From Cymbidium sinense (taxonomy: Eukaryota; Streptophyta; Magnoliopsida; Asparagales; Orchidaceae), in contig CM038214.1 in the NCBI GenBank assembly GCA_021442155.1, forward strand, positions 55,894,514 to 55,958,513: DNA of 64,000 nucleotides, in the 5' to 3' direction. The notes under the pieces were generated by a model, which was not told the DNA's origin, did not search any database, and saw only the letters and a program-made list of their open reading frames with translations. The first letter of the stretch is position 1. Each line of letters opens with the position of its first letter. Shown here piece after piece: positions 1-12,900 of this stretch. The position numbers were made by a program, and so were the translations under genes.

Positions 1-3000
1 GCAGAAATCATCACTTGGTGTTTTAAACCCATTTGCACATTAGTGATTTGATTTAATTTAAGTTGATAATTAAGACGAACATGGAATTAAGGACATGACA
101 CTTGTTAATGAATGATTAATAGTTAATTTGATTAAGACTTAATTAAATTACTCTTCTAATTTTCCCACATAATTAACTAATTTAATTAAACTTTTAATTT
201 AACTTTTAAGATCTACCCATGATTTAATTAATTATTATTGATGTGATTATGATTTTAATTTGATTAAGTGATTTAATAAATTAGTTAAATCTTAATTAAT
301 TTCATTTTGAAAAGGGAGAAATGAACTTAGTGAAAGGCATCCCAACCCTATTCCTTAGTTCACTTACTGTTGAACAATGATTAATAAACTTAATTAACCA
401 ATTTATTACTATTCATGGGATTAATTAATCATTAATTAATTTAAAAGAGTAGTTAAGGTTTAATTAGTCAATTTTCCTAATTAAGTGAATAATAAATCCC
501 AAAAAAATAATGGGAGGCAGAGGTCATCCCATTAAATTAACCCACAAAATTTGGGATTAATCACTCAAGTAATTAAGGAGTAATTAAGATAAGTAATTTT
601 GTAATTAAACCATAATTATTGTTCAAAATTAGTTATGATAATTTTTAAATAATTCTCCTCTAAAATACCTTTAAAAAAAGTATTAATTTGCTTTTTTTTT
701 TCTTGATTTTTTAGGATTGATAGAAGTTTCAACCATTAGAAATGATTAATTAAGCCTAATTAAAGCCTAATCCTGTTGGCGTCTTGTAGCGATTGCTTTC
801 CACATGGTGTCATAGGATTGGCTACTTAAAATGTATCCGACTCAGCACCTACGTGTCGATGGCGGACCCATTTCTCATCCGTCAGATGTGCTTTCTCATC
901 CGGTAGATGTGCTTTCTCGTCCATTGTCCGATATAAGATCGGACATCTATGATTAATCCCACAACTTAATAAGAATAATTCAGATTAATCTAGGGGATCT
1001 AATCAAGACCGTCCATTTTGATCACGCAGAACAGATGGTGCGTGATCTGACGTCATGTGAGTGAGGGAGAATGGAGTCCATCCACTATTGCTCACATGAT
1101 CTGAGCTTACCCATGCCTGACTCAAAGGATCCCACACCTTCACAATCAATTGGAGGATCAATGATCAAGATCACACAAGATGCAAGTTTTCATCAAAAAG
1201 CTCTAACCCATTTTTGCCTAAGGATCAATTTATGAATCATACCTTGCCAGGGCACAAGTCTGGTAGCTCGAACGATTAAGGAAGCTTCATTTAGTGGAGA
1301 CGAAGCCCTATTAAACAGCAATTAGATCAATTCCTTGAATGATTAGGAAAGCTCGGGAGATGATTCATTCTTGCTCGATGAGGTCTAAGGAAGGTGTGTG
1401 CAAAGTTAATTTTAGTTTGATGGAGAAATGGGGAAGTTTGGTCAAAAATAAGAGTGTCTATTTGGGGCGGGAGAATGGTATTTTGATTGAGGAACAAGCT
1501 TGGGAGCTTAACGAATGGCTTTAGTGCCTCATCTTGGGTAGCTAGGGCACTGAAGATTGATTTTTATGTGTGTTTGAGTGGAAATGAGAGGGTGTATACC
1601 ACCCATTCATCTTGATCAAATGGTGGGATCAGGTTTGGCTTCTAGTGGCGTCAGAAATCTCGAGGGGAGTGGGTGAGGAGGAGAGCTTCGACTTGGTTGG
1701 TTGAAGGTGTGGAGGTGGCTTCCAAGGAAGAATCATGGGTGTCTATGGGTTTCAAATCCTCAATGGGGAGGTGAGGTGATTTCACCTTATGGTCATGGCC
1801 CAACCACCAGGTGTTGCGGTGTCCTAGGTTCCTAGGTGGACTAATGGAAGAGTAATCAGTAGCCATGGAATGAAAATGACCACTAACATGGGTGATTTAT
1901 CTAATGTGGTTCCCTTGACCTATGGGTAGAATGATCATTTGGCATTGGATTTGATTTGAGCATATTTGAAATGAGCCAAAATTGTGTTAACCCAAATTTC
2001 AAGTCAATTGGAGTTGATTTGGTTAGGTTTGGCTCAATTGACTCATTTAGGTCAAATTGGGTTAGGTTGGGTCAAGTTGACTAATTGGTCAAATTGGGTC
2101 AAATCGAAGGTTTCATCAAGTTCCTATGATCATTTGGGATGTTTTGGTTCAATTGGTTTGGTTTAGTTTGGCTTAGGTTTTATTTTGGCTCATTCGAATT
2201 CATTTGGGTCAAATGGGTTAAGTTGACAATTTGACCAAATTATTAAATTGGGGTTGGGTGTTGGTTTGGGTTTAGTTGACCAATTGAAGATGATTGTAGG
2301 CTTTTAATTTCAATTAATTTGGATTTGGTTTTGATTTAGACCAACTTGAACCTTTAGGTCAGTTTGGCCTACGTTGGTCAATTCGGTTCAATTTGGACCA
2401 ATCATGACTTTGGTTAAGTTCAATAATTAATTTGGAATGAACTTGAGCCATTGGTTGCAATCAATTTATTTTATATTTTGATTTGACCCAATTTGGTCTT
2501 TTAGGTCAATTTGGGTCAACAGGGAATTGGGTTTGGTTTGACTTAGTGAAGGTCAAGTCATATTCAAATATTAATTTGATTTGGTATGAATCATTAGTTT
2601 CAAGTCATTTGTCTTAGGTTGCAATATGGCTAGTTTGGGCTCATATGGGTTAAAGGGTTGACTTGGTTTGACCTAATTTGTGACAATTGATCAACCTAGG
2701 GTAATCAACAATCATGATGGGAGGTTTTGATAGGCTTGGTTCAATCTAATTTAGGTAGGATTAGAACTTGGCTCAAATAAGTCAAATTGGCCACTTTGGG
2801 TCAAGTGGACCAATTAGGTTTAGTTGGCTTGATTTTGGGATGAGTTTGATTTATTTGAGTTTATATATGGATTTGGGATTGATATATAATTCAATTGCAA
2901 TTGGCTTTGGTTCAAATGGGTTTTGGTTCATTTGAACATTTCAAGTCAAAAGGGTTAAGTTGGGTTTGACTTGGGTTAATTTTGGTTTGGCTTGATGATT

Positions 3001-3790
3001 ATAGATTTCATTTATGTTTGTGAATATAATTGAAGGTATTTGGATTTATATTTAGGTTTTGGAATGAAGGAATTTGGCTAAGTCCATGGAGTTGGGTCAT
3101 GTGGCTTAGGTTTGGATTTTTCTTTGGTTTGATTTAGTTTTGTTAATTTAAATGTATATTTCATTTAAATTTGTGAAGATGATTGAAAATATGATTGATT
3201 TTTGAGAAAATCAATTGAGTTTGACTTGATTTTGATTAAGATTTGGTTAAGTCCATGGGATAGGTCATATGGCTTAGGAAGGGTTTTGATTTAATTTGAT
3301 TTAGTTTGATTTAGTTTCGATCATTTGAATGTAGATTTGATTTATATTTAGGACGATGATTGAAGATATAAATTGATTATGAGAAAATCAATTGATTTTG
3401 GATTGATTTGAATTAAGATTTGGCTTAGTCCAGTCCATGAGATAGGTCATATGGCTTAAGAAGGGTTTCAAGTTTGGATTTGATCATGGGCTTTAATTAT
3501 TTGGTTTTAGAATTTGGGTTTGGATTTGGATTTGAATTTATTATTTGAATAGAACTTGGCATTTGGTTTTAGAAGGTGAACGTGGATTGGATTCGGGTTG
3601 TAGGATAGGTGGATTATCCTAATCCCTAAACCATAACCTAATCCTATGGTTAACCCTTCTAAGTCCTTAGGCTTAGGTTAAGCATTTACCTAATTGTTAG
3701 ATGTGTCTTATGACTAGGGAAGTATTTGTGTCTAGAAGACTCCTATGTCTAAGATGGGAAGATTGAATTCTCACTCCAAAGTGAGGTCAA
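1..3790 (+). repeat. 5' non-coding region of Tat copy A (LTR and/or leader)
   Basis: This stretch has no gene. Bases 1-760 are TTAATTA-rich. Bases 760-1560 are less AT-rich and contain short phrases shared with copies B and C, such as a TTTAGTGGAGA element near 1290. Bases 1900-3560 are built from degenerate GGTCAA, TTGACC and TTTGGGT words. Homologous sequence lies at 10463-14380 (copy B) and, more diverged, at about 31060-35170 (copy C). Its position before pol and its presence without pol in copy C fit a long LTR plus leader. The small open frames at 1339-1524, 1651-1866 and 1984-2166 are not conserved in the other copies, so I read them as chance frames. Confidence 0.7.
1910..3010. promoter_or_regulatory. 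W-box-like (TTGACC/TTGACT) cluster, copy A
   Basis: Many copies of TTGACC, TTGACT and their complements GGTCAA and AGTCAA lie here, for example around 2035-2110 where four occur within about 75 bases. TTGAC[C/T] is the core bound by plant WRKY factors. The motifs may instead be the residue of an old short tandem repeat, so a regulatory role is inference. Confidence 0.35.
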
Positions 3791-3820
3791 GCCTTAAGCT
3801 CCTATAGTGCCCTTGGAATA

Positions 3821-4057
3821 GATGATTGGAAGATAGAAGCCAAGTTTCACAATATAGACTCAGATACATCTTTCAATGTTTTATTTGGGAGACCATGGAT
3901 ACATGAGAACAACATAGTTCCATCCTCTCTACATTAGTGTATGAAGTTCGTGAGAGGTGAGATCATCTATCATGTCAAAGGATATCTCAAGCGATTTATA
4001 GTTCATGAGGTCTGCATAAATGAGGATGTGACTTACTACCTACCTCAAAATCAATAA
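3821..4057 (+). pseudogene. Retropepsin-type protease remnant, Tat copy A
   Basis: A frame from 3821 to 4057 reads through to a TAA with one internal TAG, near 3935. It contains SDTSFNVLFGRPWIHENN, which corresponds to the conserved C-terminal part of plant Tat proteases (consensus near TSYNxLLGRPWIH), followed by VPSSLH. In the active element this enzyme cuts the Gag-Pol polyprotein. The N-terminal half with the catalytic DTG-like motif is absent: only about 30 bases separate this remnant from the 5' non-coding region, so gag and the start of protease were lost. Copy B has the same junction at about 14421. Confidence 0.7.
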
Positions 4058-4680
4058 GTCTATTCTCACAAACTTGGCCAAAGTTTAAAAATAAAATAAA
4101 AATAAAAAGAAAAAGAAAAAAAAAAGGAAAAAATAAAAGAAAAGAGAAAATGAAAAAGAAAATAAAAGGGAGAGGAAATAGACTTGGAGGAGGAAGTGGA
4201 ACCTGACATTAGATTCCACCCATAGTTTGTTAGTCCATTCAAATATATGAGTAGGATGACCTAACTTGAGAGGAAGAGGCTAGTTGGAGGTAGTCCCTAG
4301 GGTGGAAAACTTGTATTGTCCACCACCCAATAGAAGATATGTCCTTCTACCTACACTATCCATATAGACTTAGAATCTAGTTCATGGGATGAGTCTTATA
4401 TCACTAATAGCTCTTCTCGGTAGATTCCTTTGGAGGTGACACTTGAGCCATAGTGATGAAGACTAGGCTCCAAAGAAAACCATAAGTGTATCCAAGTGTA
4501 TATGTGAAATAGATAGGAATCAGTTGGGAACCTTAGATCTAACCCCTCTTTCCTCTCAAAAAGTTGAGGGCTTGGTAGTTAAGGAAGCCCTTAAGTCATC
4601 CACAGGTGTGACGACTTAGAGCACAAGTCAGAATACTTTGAAATAATATGGAAGAACAAATTCAAATGCTCTTAATCAAG
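4058..4680 (+). other. Pol linker of copy A with a polypurine tract
   Basis: This part lies between the protease and reverse transcriptase remnants. Bases 4079-4199 are almost all A and G. The rest has stops in all frames, and I recognise no domain. Copy B lacks the segment: its sequence jumps from the equivalent of about 4000 to that of about 4755. Confidence 0.5.
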
Positions 4681-4681
4681 A

Positions 4682-5650
4682 TTGAAAATAGGATTTCATA
4701 CTGTGGGCCTAGTCGATGATGACGATTCCTACATAGTCATCACCAATCATTTGGAATATGATAGGTTCTTTTCAAATCATATTAACTCATATGAGGAGCT
4801 ATGCTTAAAAAGTTTAGATGATCTAGAAGATTTTGAAGTCAAAGATGCAGGAGTTCAAAGAAGAGATCAAGTTAACCATCGAAGCTCAAGAAAATCAACA
4901 TTGGAAGAAGAAGATCCATGGCATACAATTTTTGTTGAATGAAATTAAAACCAATGACTTAGTTAGGCTATTGGGGTTTAAGGACTATTTTGCATGGGTT
5001 ATGAAGAGATGCCTAGATTGGCTCCTAACATAGCGATCCATAAATTGAAATAGATCTTACTATCAAGAAAGCTTCTAGATGCATGCGATTAGATATTAAA
5101 CAATAGGTCATTTATGAAGTCAAGAAACTGATCGATGTTAGCTTCATCCAGGAAGAAAAATACCCTACCTGGTTAGTCAGTGTCATCCCAGTTAAGACAA
5201 AAATGGCCAAATTCACATAAGCGTTGATTTTAGAAATTTAAATAAGGCATGTCTAAAAGACAAATTTCCACTACCAATCTTAGAGCTGATGGTAGACATT
5301 GCCTCATCTTCCAGTCTTCTATTTCATGGATGTCTCATCTGGATATAACCAAATAAAGATAGTCCACGAAGATGAAAGAAACACTACTTTTAGAACAGAT
5401 CTATTACTATAGGTCATGCCTTTTATCCTTAAAATGTCGTGCTTTACATACGGCTATGACTTGAATCTTCAATGAACTCATTCATCATCAAGTCGAGTAC
5501 TATGTCGATGATCTCATGGACAAAAGTATAGAAAAGGAAGACTATCTCTTTGACTTGAGAGTAGTTTTTGAATAGTTAAGATAATTTAACCTAAAAATGA
5601 ACCCCCTGAAGTGTGCATTCAGAGTACCTTTATGGAAATCCTTAGGTTTA
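4682..5650 (+). pseudogene. Reverse transcriptase remnant, Tat copy A
   Basis: The upstream tether reads LKSLDDLEDFEVKDA (4682-4942), followed by NEIKTNDLVRLLGFKDYFAW. The polymerase fold is then spread over several frames with many stops. Recognisable pieces are a TWLVSVIPVK-like strand, the DLNKACxKDxFPLP-like block near 5225-5275 and the catalytic YVDD at 5501-5512, followed by DLMDKS. The enzyme would copy element RNA into DNA. YVDD is intact but the frame around it is not. The thumb and first RNase H are missing: near 5650 the sequence jumps to the equivalent of about 16020 in copy B. Confidence 0.75.
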
Positions 5651-5794
5651 CTGTGTGAAATTACCTTTGTACTCATACGTATAGTTAAGGGATAGACACT
5701 AGAAGTTTTCTTAGCAGCACACCCACTTCCTGCTGGCTCTTCGCTTAATGATGATATCCCCAATGAACAAATCATGAATTTATAGAATAATAGC

Positions 5795-6230
5795 ATTCAC
5801 CATTGGGAGATGTACTTTGATGGTGCAACTTCTTATCTAAGAGGAGAAGAACCACAATCTACTATTCTTGAAAAGGCAAGGGCAGGATTAGTTCTCTTAA
5901 CTCTAGACCACGATGTGATGAGATTTTCATATCATCTATCCAATCCTTGCACCAACAATGAAGCCGAATATGAGGCACTGATTGCCGATCTGAAGTTAGT
6001 CATTACTCTAAGCATTTAGATCATCAATATCTTCGAGGATCTCAGCTAGTTATCAACCAAATGACTAGGTCCTATTAGGTTATAAAGCCTAAGCGCCATC
6101 ACTACCATAAGTACACCATGGAGTTGTTGGCCCCAAATCTCGAGAGGTTACCATTTATAAGATTCCTCGATGCCATAGTATATGCTTTAGCCAAGCTTGC
6201 CAGTTGACATGTCCAGAGGATGAGTCCATA
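5795..6230 (+). pseudogene. Second (archaeal-type) RNase H remnant, Tat copy A
   Basis: The frame at 5810-6019 gives MYFDGATSYLRGEEP, then LSNPCTNNEAEYEALI. These are the first catalytic Asp (YFDGA) and the Glu (EAEYEAL) of the additional RNase H that marks Tat-lineage elements. A stop at 6017-6019 and frameshifts follow. Near 6170-6200 the C-terminal block reads YALAKL where the family usually has an Asp in place of Tyr; copy B has the same change. The domain would remove RNA from the RNA-DNA hybrid. Confidence 0.75.
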
Positions 6231-6429
6231 TCAATAAATGTCCAAAATAGACAAGTCTTATCCCTTATTGATATTGAATTCATCTAAAAGTACTCTCTTG
6301 AAGGGGAGGTTGCCATTGCCAAGAAGGATGAGGAGTTAGATTTGAGGCAACCATTCATGGATTACCTAAATAAAGCTAAACTACCTTAACAGATGTCTCA
6401 AGCCCATTAGATGAAGTAGAGAGCACTTT

Positions 6430-7693
6430 CCTATGATCATGTGGATGTTGTCTTATATCAATGGTCTTTCAATCATATGTGGTTACGTTGTTTAGACATG
6501 CACGAAGCCCGTAAGATCATGACTGAGGTACACTCAGGATTATGTGGAGCCAACCAATCTAGTCTGTATGATTGAAAGCTAAGATCAAGAAATTAGGATA
6601 CTATTCATCATTGATGATCAAAGATTGCATGGATATGGCTAGGCGATGCCACCAATTTCAAATATACGGTGTGATCCTACACCAACCATCCAACATTCTC
6701 CATCTTACATTAGCCTCATTGTTATTTGAGTGTTGGGGTACCGACATAGTGGGTTCAATTGATCCTCTTTCTTTCGAGGATCATCATTTCATCTTAGCTG
6801 CTACTGAATAGTTTTCCAAATGGGCAAAGGTGATTTTGCTCAGAGAAGTCATAGCTCAGCATGTGCTCCAATTTTTTTAGGAATCATATCGTATATAGGT
6901 TTGGAGTGCCTCGACAAATTATATCTGATAATGGTACTGCACTCAAGAGCACCAAGATCAACAACTTTTCCCAGAGACTCAACATAGATTGAAGATATTC
7001 TAGCATCAACTAGCTGAGGGCAAATGGCTTAGCAGAAGCCTTCAATAAAGCTCTCATCCAAATACTGAAGTAGACACTCGACAACAGCAAGTGATAGTGG
7101 CATGAGCAATTAGTTTAAGCCTTGTGGGCATACCACACCACATATAGAACTCTAACTTAGTCTACTCCTTTCACCTAAGTTTATGAGTCCAAATCCATTC
7201 TACCATTAGAAGTCTAACTCCCATCACTAAGGATAGCTATGGGTAACAAGATCACAATATAGTAGAATACCAAGTTACGGTTAGAAGAGCTTGAAGGTTT
7301 CGAGGAGAGACGCCCGCGGGCATGGAAAAACCTCAAGTTGTACTAAGCTAAAATTATTCAAGCTCATAACAAGTTGGTCCATCTTAGAGCTTTTTAAGTA
7401 AAAAAGCTTATTTTAGTTTTAAGAAGATCGATTATTGCTCATCGTAAGATGGGAGGTAAGTTTGAACCCACTTGTCAAGGCCCTTTTATCATTGAGAAGG
7501 CCTTCCAAGGAGGATCTTATCAGCTTATTAATTATAAGGGAGAGTGCCTAATGCTTCCAATCAATGGGCTTTACTTAAAGAAATATAATAAATCATGTTT
7601 GAAAATGATTATCATCAATGAAAATTCCATTTTTAATTCAATCTCTTCCATGTTGAAAGTATTTTTGTTTGCTAATCCACCACGATGTGTTTA
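6430..7693 (+). pseudogene. Integrase remnant, Tat copy A
   Basis: The zinc-binding region is damaged: EVHSGLCGA near 6525 keeps a His, and RRCHQFQIYG keeps the first Cys but has Phe for the second. HQPSNILH and ECWGTDIVGSIDP follow in one open frame (6572-6811), with the first catalytic Asp at 6743-6745. SDNGT near 6930 gives the second Asp, and GLAEAFNKAL near 7030 supplies the Glu. Between them are several stops. The C-terminal frame 7449-7694, starting MGGKFEPTCQGPF, is the GPF/Y-type module of this lineage. The enzyme inserts element DNA into the host genome. No chromodomain is seen. Confidence 0.8.
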
Positions 7694-9188
7694 GGGTAGG
7701 TGGAACAAACCCGAGCAGTGTCCTATCCTTCATCGACACAATACAAATACAAACTACACACAAATAGATAAAACAAACACATATCTTTTATCTTGGTATA
7801 CTATGAGTTGAGGTAATGCCCCCAATGGCACTCACTCAAGTTGCTCTAGTTCAGGTTAACATGTTACCCTATTAGTCTGTCACTTAGTGGTCTTCTTGCT
7901 TTGGAGGATGTAGGTCTGCTACGCTTTCCTTCTATACTTAACCATTGCACACCGATGAGCTCCTTATTAGTTTAGTAGGCCTTACTGCGTGGCTAGTAAT
8001 GTACCTTATATTGGCTCTGTTTAAGAGGATGTGAGTCTGTCCCACTGACGATAGACTATCTCAATGATCAGTTCCACTTGAAAGATTGTAAGCCTACCTA
8101 CTTTCTTTTGAGATTCATCATTATGCATCGACGGGAATTTTAGGTTGGTTGGTTCTCACTATGTTGATGGATACACCACTCATGCTGATGAATACACTGT
8201 AGTTGGTTGGTTCTTGCACTTTAGAGTGCACCACTCATGGCAATGTAAGTCTGCTACACTTTCTCCTTGAGTTGGCCACTGTACACCTATAGGCTTTCTT
8301 TTCCATGGCTTAAGATAACGCCCTAGCATCACCTCCCCTATAGGCACTATATTTGGATCCGCGTCCTTTGCGACCCAATTTAGACCTACCTTTTCTATCG
8401 ATTAGACAATTTTCCTTTCTTAGTAACCACCCTTGTGGTTGGAGAATCCATCCCGTGGATGTTCAAATTCTCCCTTGGTCCAGTCAATATGAGATAGGTT
8501 AAGAATGACATGGCCCCATCTGGTGGTTCCTCTTGAGTCCAAATAAGCATATAAAAATATATATTCACTTGTGGATTAGGAGGACACCTAGCGGTACCTT
8601 TTGCGGTATCCTATCTTGGTAAATGTCAACAAAACTCCTTATATAAATTCTAACTACTCTTGAGTTGATATAAGTCCAGTACCATTCCTTAGTAGTAAGC
8701 CTAAGTGGTTTGATTTATTCTTCTACAACATGTCAGCGGTTGTTCCCCACTTTAGAAGTGTAAAGTGCTACATCTTCTTCCTAGCACAACCATTGCACAC
8801 CAAAATTAAACCCCTTAGGTTAGCTAGCTCTACCCCATGGCCAATAGACTATCCCGTTGGATTTGTAAAATGGAGATAAGACAAGTCTGATATAGCCCCT
8901 TCGGTGGATCCATACTGCGGCGCTTGAATGGTCCATAAATTAAATCCTAATTTCCGAGCTCACATCCCAATGGATATGCCCTCAATTCAAAATCAAACTA
9001 ATCCAAACAAACCATATCAAATCATATGAAACTTAGATAAAATTAATCTTGACTACTTTTGAGTTGACATAAGTCTCCAGTGATATTCACTCAGTAGTCG
9101 TCCTAGGTCATGTTCAATTTACTATGCATCAAACAGGTCACCCCAGCGGTTATTCCTCAATTTATTATGCATCTTAACTCCTTAAGGT
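7694..9188 (+). repeat. 3' non-coding region of Tat copy A with diverged tandem units
   Basis: No gene. The stretch consists of diverged units that share a GAGTTGA...CACTCA start, a GTAAGTCTGCTACGC-like middle and a TAGCCCCATCT-like end. Unit starts lie near 7800, 8655 and 9050; the last is cut at 9188. Copy B carries the same units at 18142, 19025 and 19446. Variable tandem repeats in the 3' untranslated region are a known trait of Tat/Ogre-type elements. Confidence 0.65.
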
Positions 9189-9871
9189 TTGGGTTTAGGT
9201 TTATGTTTATTTTTTAGCTTAGTTTTATTTTTATTTTATTTTTTGGGTTTAGGTTATAGTTTTTATTTTTAAGTTTAGGTTTAGGTTTTTATTTTACTTT
9301 TTTTAGGTTTAGGTTTTAGGTTTTAGGTTTAGGTTTATTTTTAGTATAGTTTATTTTATTTAGTTTATGTTTATGTTTAGATTTAGTTTTAGTTTATTTT
9401 AGGTTTAGGATTAGGTTTTATTTATTTTAGTTTAGTTTATTTTAGTTAAAGTTTAGGGTTATTTTATTTTTATTTTAGGTTTAACTTTTTTTTTTTGGTT
9501 TAAGGATTAGGTTTTATTTTTAGCTTTATTATTTAGGTTTAGGTTTTTATTTAGTTTTTATTTTATTTTATTTGAGGTTTATATTATTTTTTTTATTTAG
9601 TTTTTGATTTTTATTTAGGTTTTATTTATTTTATTTTAGTTTAGTTTTATTTTATTTTATTTTATTTTATTTTTAGTTTTAGGTTTAGGTTTTAGTTTAG
9701 TTTTTATTTTATTTTGGTTTAGGTTTATTTATTTATTTTTTTTTAAGATTTATTTAATTTAGTTTTATGTTTTTTAGGGTTTAGGATTTAGGGATTTTAG
9801 GGTTTAGGGGTTAGGATTTATGGTTTAGGTTTAATGTTTAATTTAGGTTTTAGTTTAGTTTAGGGTTTTGG
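9189..9871 (+). repeat. Degenerate telomere-like array
   Basis: The array consists of TTTAGG, TTTAGGG, TTTATTTTA and TTTAGT words on the + strand with almost no C. It begins abruptly inside the 3' region of Tat copy A, at a CCTTAAGG|TTTGGG junction, and becomes G-richer towards its right end (9770-9870). It is followed by a T run and a GRP 3'-UTR stub. Confidence 0.85.
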
Positions 9872-9939
9872 TTTTTTTAATAGACAACAAATTTAAATTC
9901 AATATTTCTTATTTTCGATTTCATCAACCAAGTAACAAA
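9872..9939 (-). pseudogene. Stub of a GRP retrocopy (3'-UTR end only)
   Basis: A T run at 9872-9878 is followed by AATAGACAACAAATT and then CATCAACCAAGTAAC. This matches the 3'-UTR end of the GRP retrocopies at 22281, 24042 and 61199. It stops near 9939, where copy B of the Tat element takes over. On the minus strand this is the last roughly 70 bases before the poly(A). No coding sequence remains. Confidence 0.7.
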
Positions 9940-12900
9940 CCTGAGAAGTGAGGTAATCAAATGACCTCCTTGGGGCTAGCTAAAGCCTCGTATTCCCGGG
10001 ATGTCCAAACTATATACCCTTAAGCATTCAATCTTATATAGATCAACACATGAATAGAGGAAAGAGAACTCAACATTCATACACCCAAGCTATAAGCACA
10101 TCCATTTCTTATGTATTTATAACTAGCATCATAACACATATTATTATTCATTTATAAGCTTTTAAAAAAATACATTTGGATTTAATAGTGATAATAGTCA
10201 TGCATATATTAAATTAAATCAACACATGAAAGCTTACATAAAAAAATCCATTTTATTTTACTTGATTTTGAAAAGATGGATGCATGAATTCAAATGACAT
10301 ACCAATTTGAACATGATTGGAAAGAGGACAATCAAATATAAGCATGTGATTCATTCAACCAAACTAGTTCTTAAGGACAATCAAATCAAATAATATTATT
10401 TAAAGCAAACCAAAGCTTCTTTATTAATTAAGTTTTGGATTTGATTTGATTTAAATAGGACAAGAGAAATCATCACTTGTTGTTTTAAACCCATTCGCAC
10501 ATTAATGATCTGATTTAATTTAAGGAAATGTAATTAAGTTGACTTTATGGGTTAATTAAGTTGAACCCTTAATTAGATGAATTAATTACCTTTACTTGAG
10601 TCACCTTAAAGTAACTAACTAAATAATTATGAGCCAACATGATATGCATGGAAAATAAACTTGCAATGATCCTAGGAAATAAAACAGGCCTAATGCAATT
10701 GGCTCATGACTAATAGTTAATTTGATTAAGGGACTTAATTAATTACTCTTCTAGTTTTCCCATACATGTGGACTAACCATAATTTCATTAAACTCCTTTT
10801 ATTAAACAAAAGATCTACCCGTGATTTAATTAATGTAATAATGTGATTTTGATTTTAATTTGATTAAATGATTTAATTAATTAGTTAAATCTTAATTAAT
10901 TTCATTTTGAAAAGGGAGAAATGAACTTAGGAAAGGGGTCCCAACCCTATTCCTTAATTCACGAACAATGATTGATAAACTTAATTAACCAATTTATTAT
11001 AATTCAAGGGATTAATTTGTCATTAATTATTTTAAAAGAGTAGTTAAGGTTTAATTAGTCTATTTTCCTAATTAAGTGAGCAATAAATCCCAAGAAAATC
11101 ATGGGAGGCAAAGGTCATCGCATTAAATCAACCCACAAAATTTGTGATTAACTGCTCAAGTAATTAAGAGTAATTAAGCAAATTAATTTTGTAATAAAAC
11201 CTTAATTATTGTTTAAAATTAGTTATGATCATTTTTAAATAATTCTCCTATAAAATGCCTTTAAAAGGAGTATTAATTTGCAATTTTTTTTATTTCTCTT
11301 GATTTTTAAAAGTTTCAACCATTAGAAATGATTAATTAAGCCCAATTAAAGTCCAATCCTGTTGGCGCCATGTGGCATGCTGATGTGGTGTGCTTTCCAC
11401 ATGGTGTCGCGGGATTGGCTACTTAAAACGTATCCAACTTAGCACCTACGTGGTAGCTTTCTCATCCATTGGATGCACTTTTGCATCCACCGAATGTGCT
11501 TTCTCATCCATCGTCCGATCAATGATGGGCTGATTAATCCCGACTTAATGATTAATTGGTCGATCTAGCAAATCTAATCACAACCTTCCATTCTGTTCAT
11601 GTGGAATGGGCGGTGCGTGATCTGACGTCACGGGAGTTAGGGAGAATGGATTTCATCCACTATTTCTCACTTGATCCAAGCTTACCCAAGCTCAAATCAA
11701 CTCCAAAAAGATCCCACACCTTTCACAACATCAATTGCAGGGGATCCAATAATCAAGATCACATGAGATGCAAGTTTTCTTCAAAAAACTCCAACCCATT
11801 TTTTCCAAAGGATCGATTTTAGAAGCATACCTAGCGAGCATAAGGCGGCTCAATGATTAAGGAAGCTTCATTTAGTGGAGATTAAGCCCTGTTGAGCAGC
11901 AATTGGATCAATTCCTTCAATGATTAAGGAATCTTGGGTGATGATTTATTGTTGCTCGAGATCTGAAAGTGTGTGCAAAGTTAATTTGATATTGATGGAG
12001 AATGGGGAATTTTGGTCAAAATAGAGTGTCCTATTTTGGAGACGGGAGAATGGCATTTTGATTGAGGAACAAGCTTGGGAGCTTAACAAATGGCTTTAAC
12101 GGCTCATGTTGGGTAGCTAAAGCATTGAGGATTGATGTTTATGTGTGTTTAAGTGGAAATGAGAGGGTGTATACCCCCCAATCATCATGATCAAATGGTG
12201 AGATCCAGTTTGGCTTCTAGTGGCCGTCTAAAAACCTTAGGGAGTCGTGGGTGGCAGGGAGGAGGTGAGTTGGCTAGGCTTGGTTGGTTGAAGGTATAGA
12301 GGCTGGGGAGGAATCATGGGTGTCTTATGGGTTTCAAATCCTCCAATGGGAGGGTGAGGTTCTTTCACCTCCCATGGGTCATGGCGACCCAACCATCCTT
12401 TGGGTTGGGTAGTGTCCTAGGTGCCTAGGTGGAGAGAACCAAGTGGCTAAGGAATGGAAATGACCACTTACATGGGTGATTTGTTTCATGTGGTTCCCTT
12501 GACCCATGAGTAGAATGATCATTTGGCATTGGATTTGATTTGAGCAGTTTGGAATGAGCCAAAATTGGGTTAGCCCAAATTTCAAGTCAATTAGAGTCGA
12601 TTTGGATTTGGTTTATCAATTTGACTCATTTAGGTCAAAGGTTGGGTTGGTCAATTGACCAATTGGTCAAATTGGGTCAAACCAAAGGTTTCATCAAGTT
12701 CCTATAATCATATGGGATGTTTTGGTTCAATTGGTTTGGTTTAGTTTGGCTTAGATTTTATTTTGGCTCATTCGAATTCATTTGGATCAAATGGGTTAAG
12801 TTGAACAATTTGACCAAATTGGCCAAAATGGCTTGGGTTGGGTGTTGGTTTGGGTTTTGTTGACCAATTGAACATGATTGTAGGCTTTGGTTTCAATTAA

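Larger units (their letters stand above)
1..9188 (+). mobile_element. Tat-lineage Ty3/gypsy LTR retrotransposon, copy A (decayed, 3' truncated)
   Basis: A decayed LTR retrotransposon that enters from the left edge. It has a long non-coding 5' region (1-3790), a broken pol (3821-7693) and a non-coding 3' region (7694-9188). The domain order protease, reverse transcriptase, a second RNase H with YFDGA and NEAEYEAL motifs, then integrase is that of the plant Tat/Ogre-like branch of Ty3/gypsy. No gag is seen. Copy B, from 9940, matches it nearly end to end at an offset of roughly 10.4 kb. The 3' part stops near 9188, where telomere-like sequence begins, while copy B continues further. LTR ends (TG...CA) and a primer-binding site could not be placed. 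Lineage assignment is confident; boundaries are not. Confidence 0.85.

Noticed and set aside
1339..2166. Three small open frames in the 5' region of Tat copy A as possible gag
   Set aside because: No gag or zinc-knuckle motif; frames are broken in copy B and lie in the GGTCAA-rich or leader sequence.
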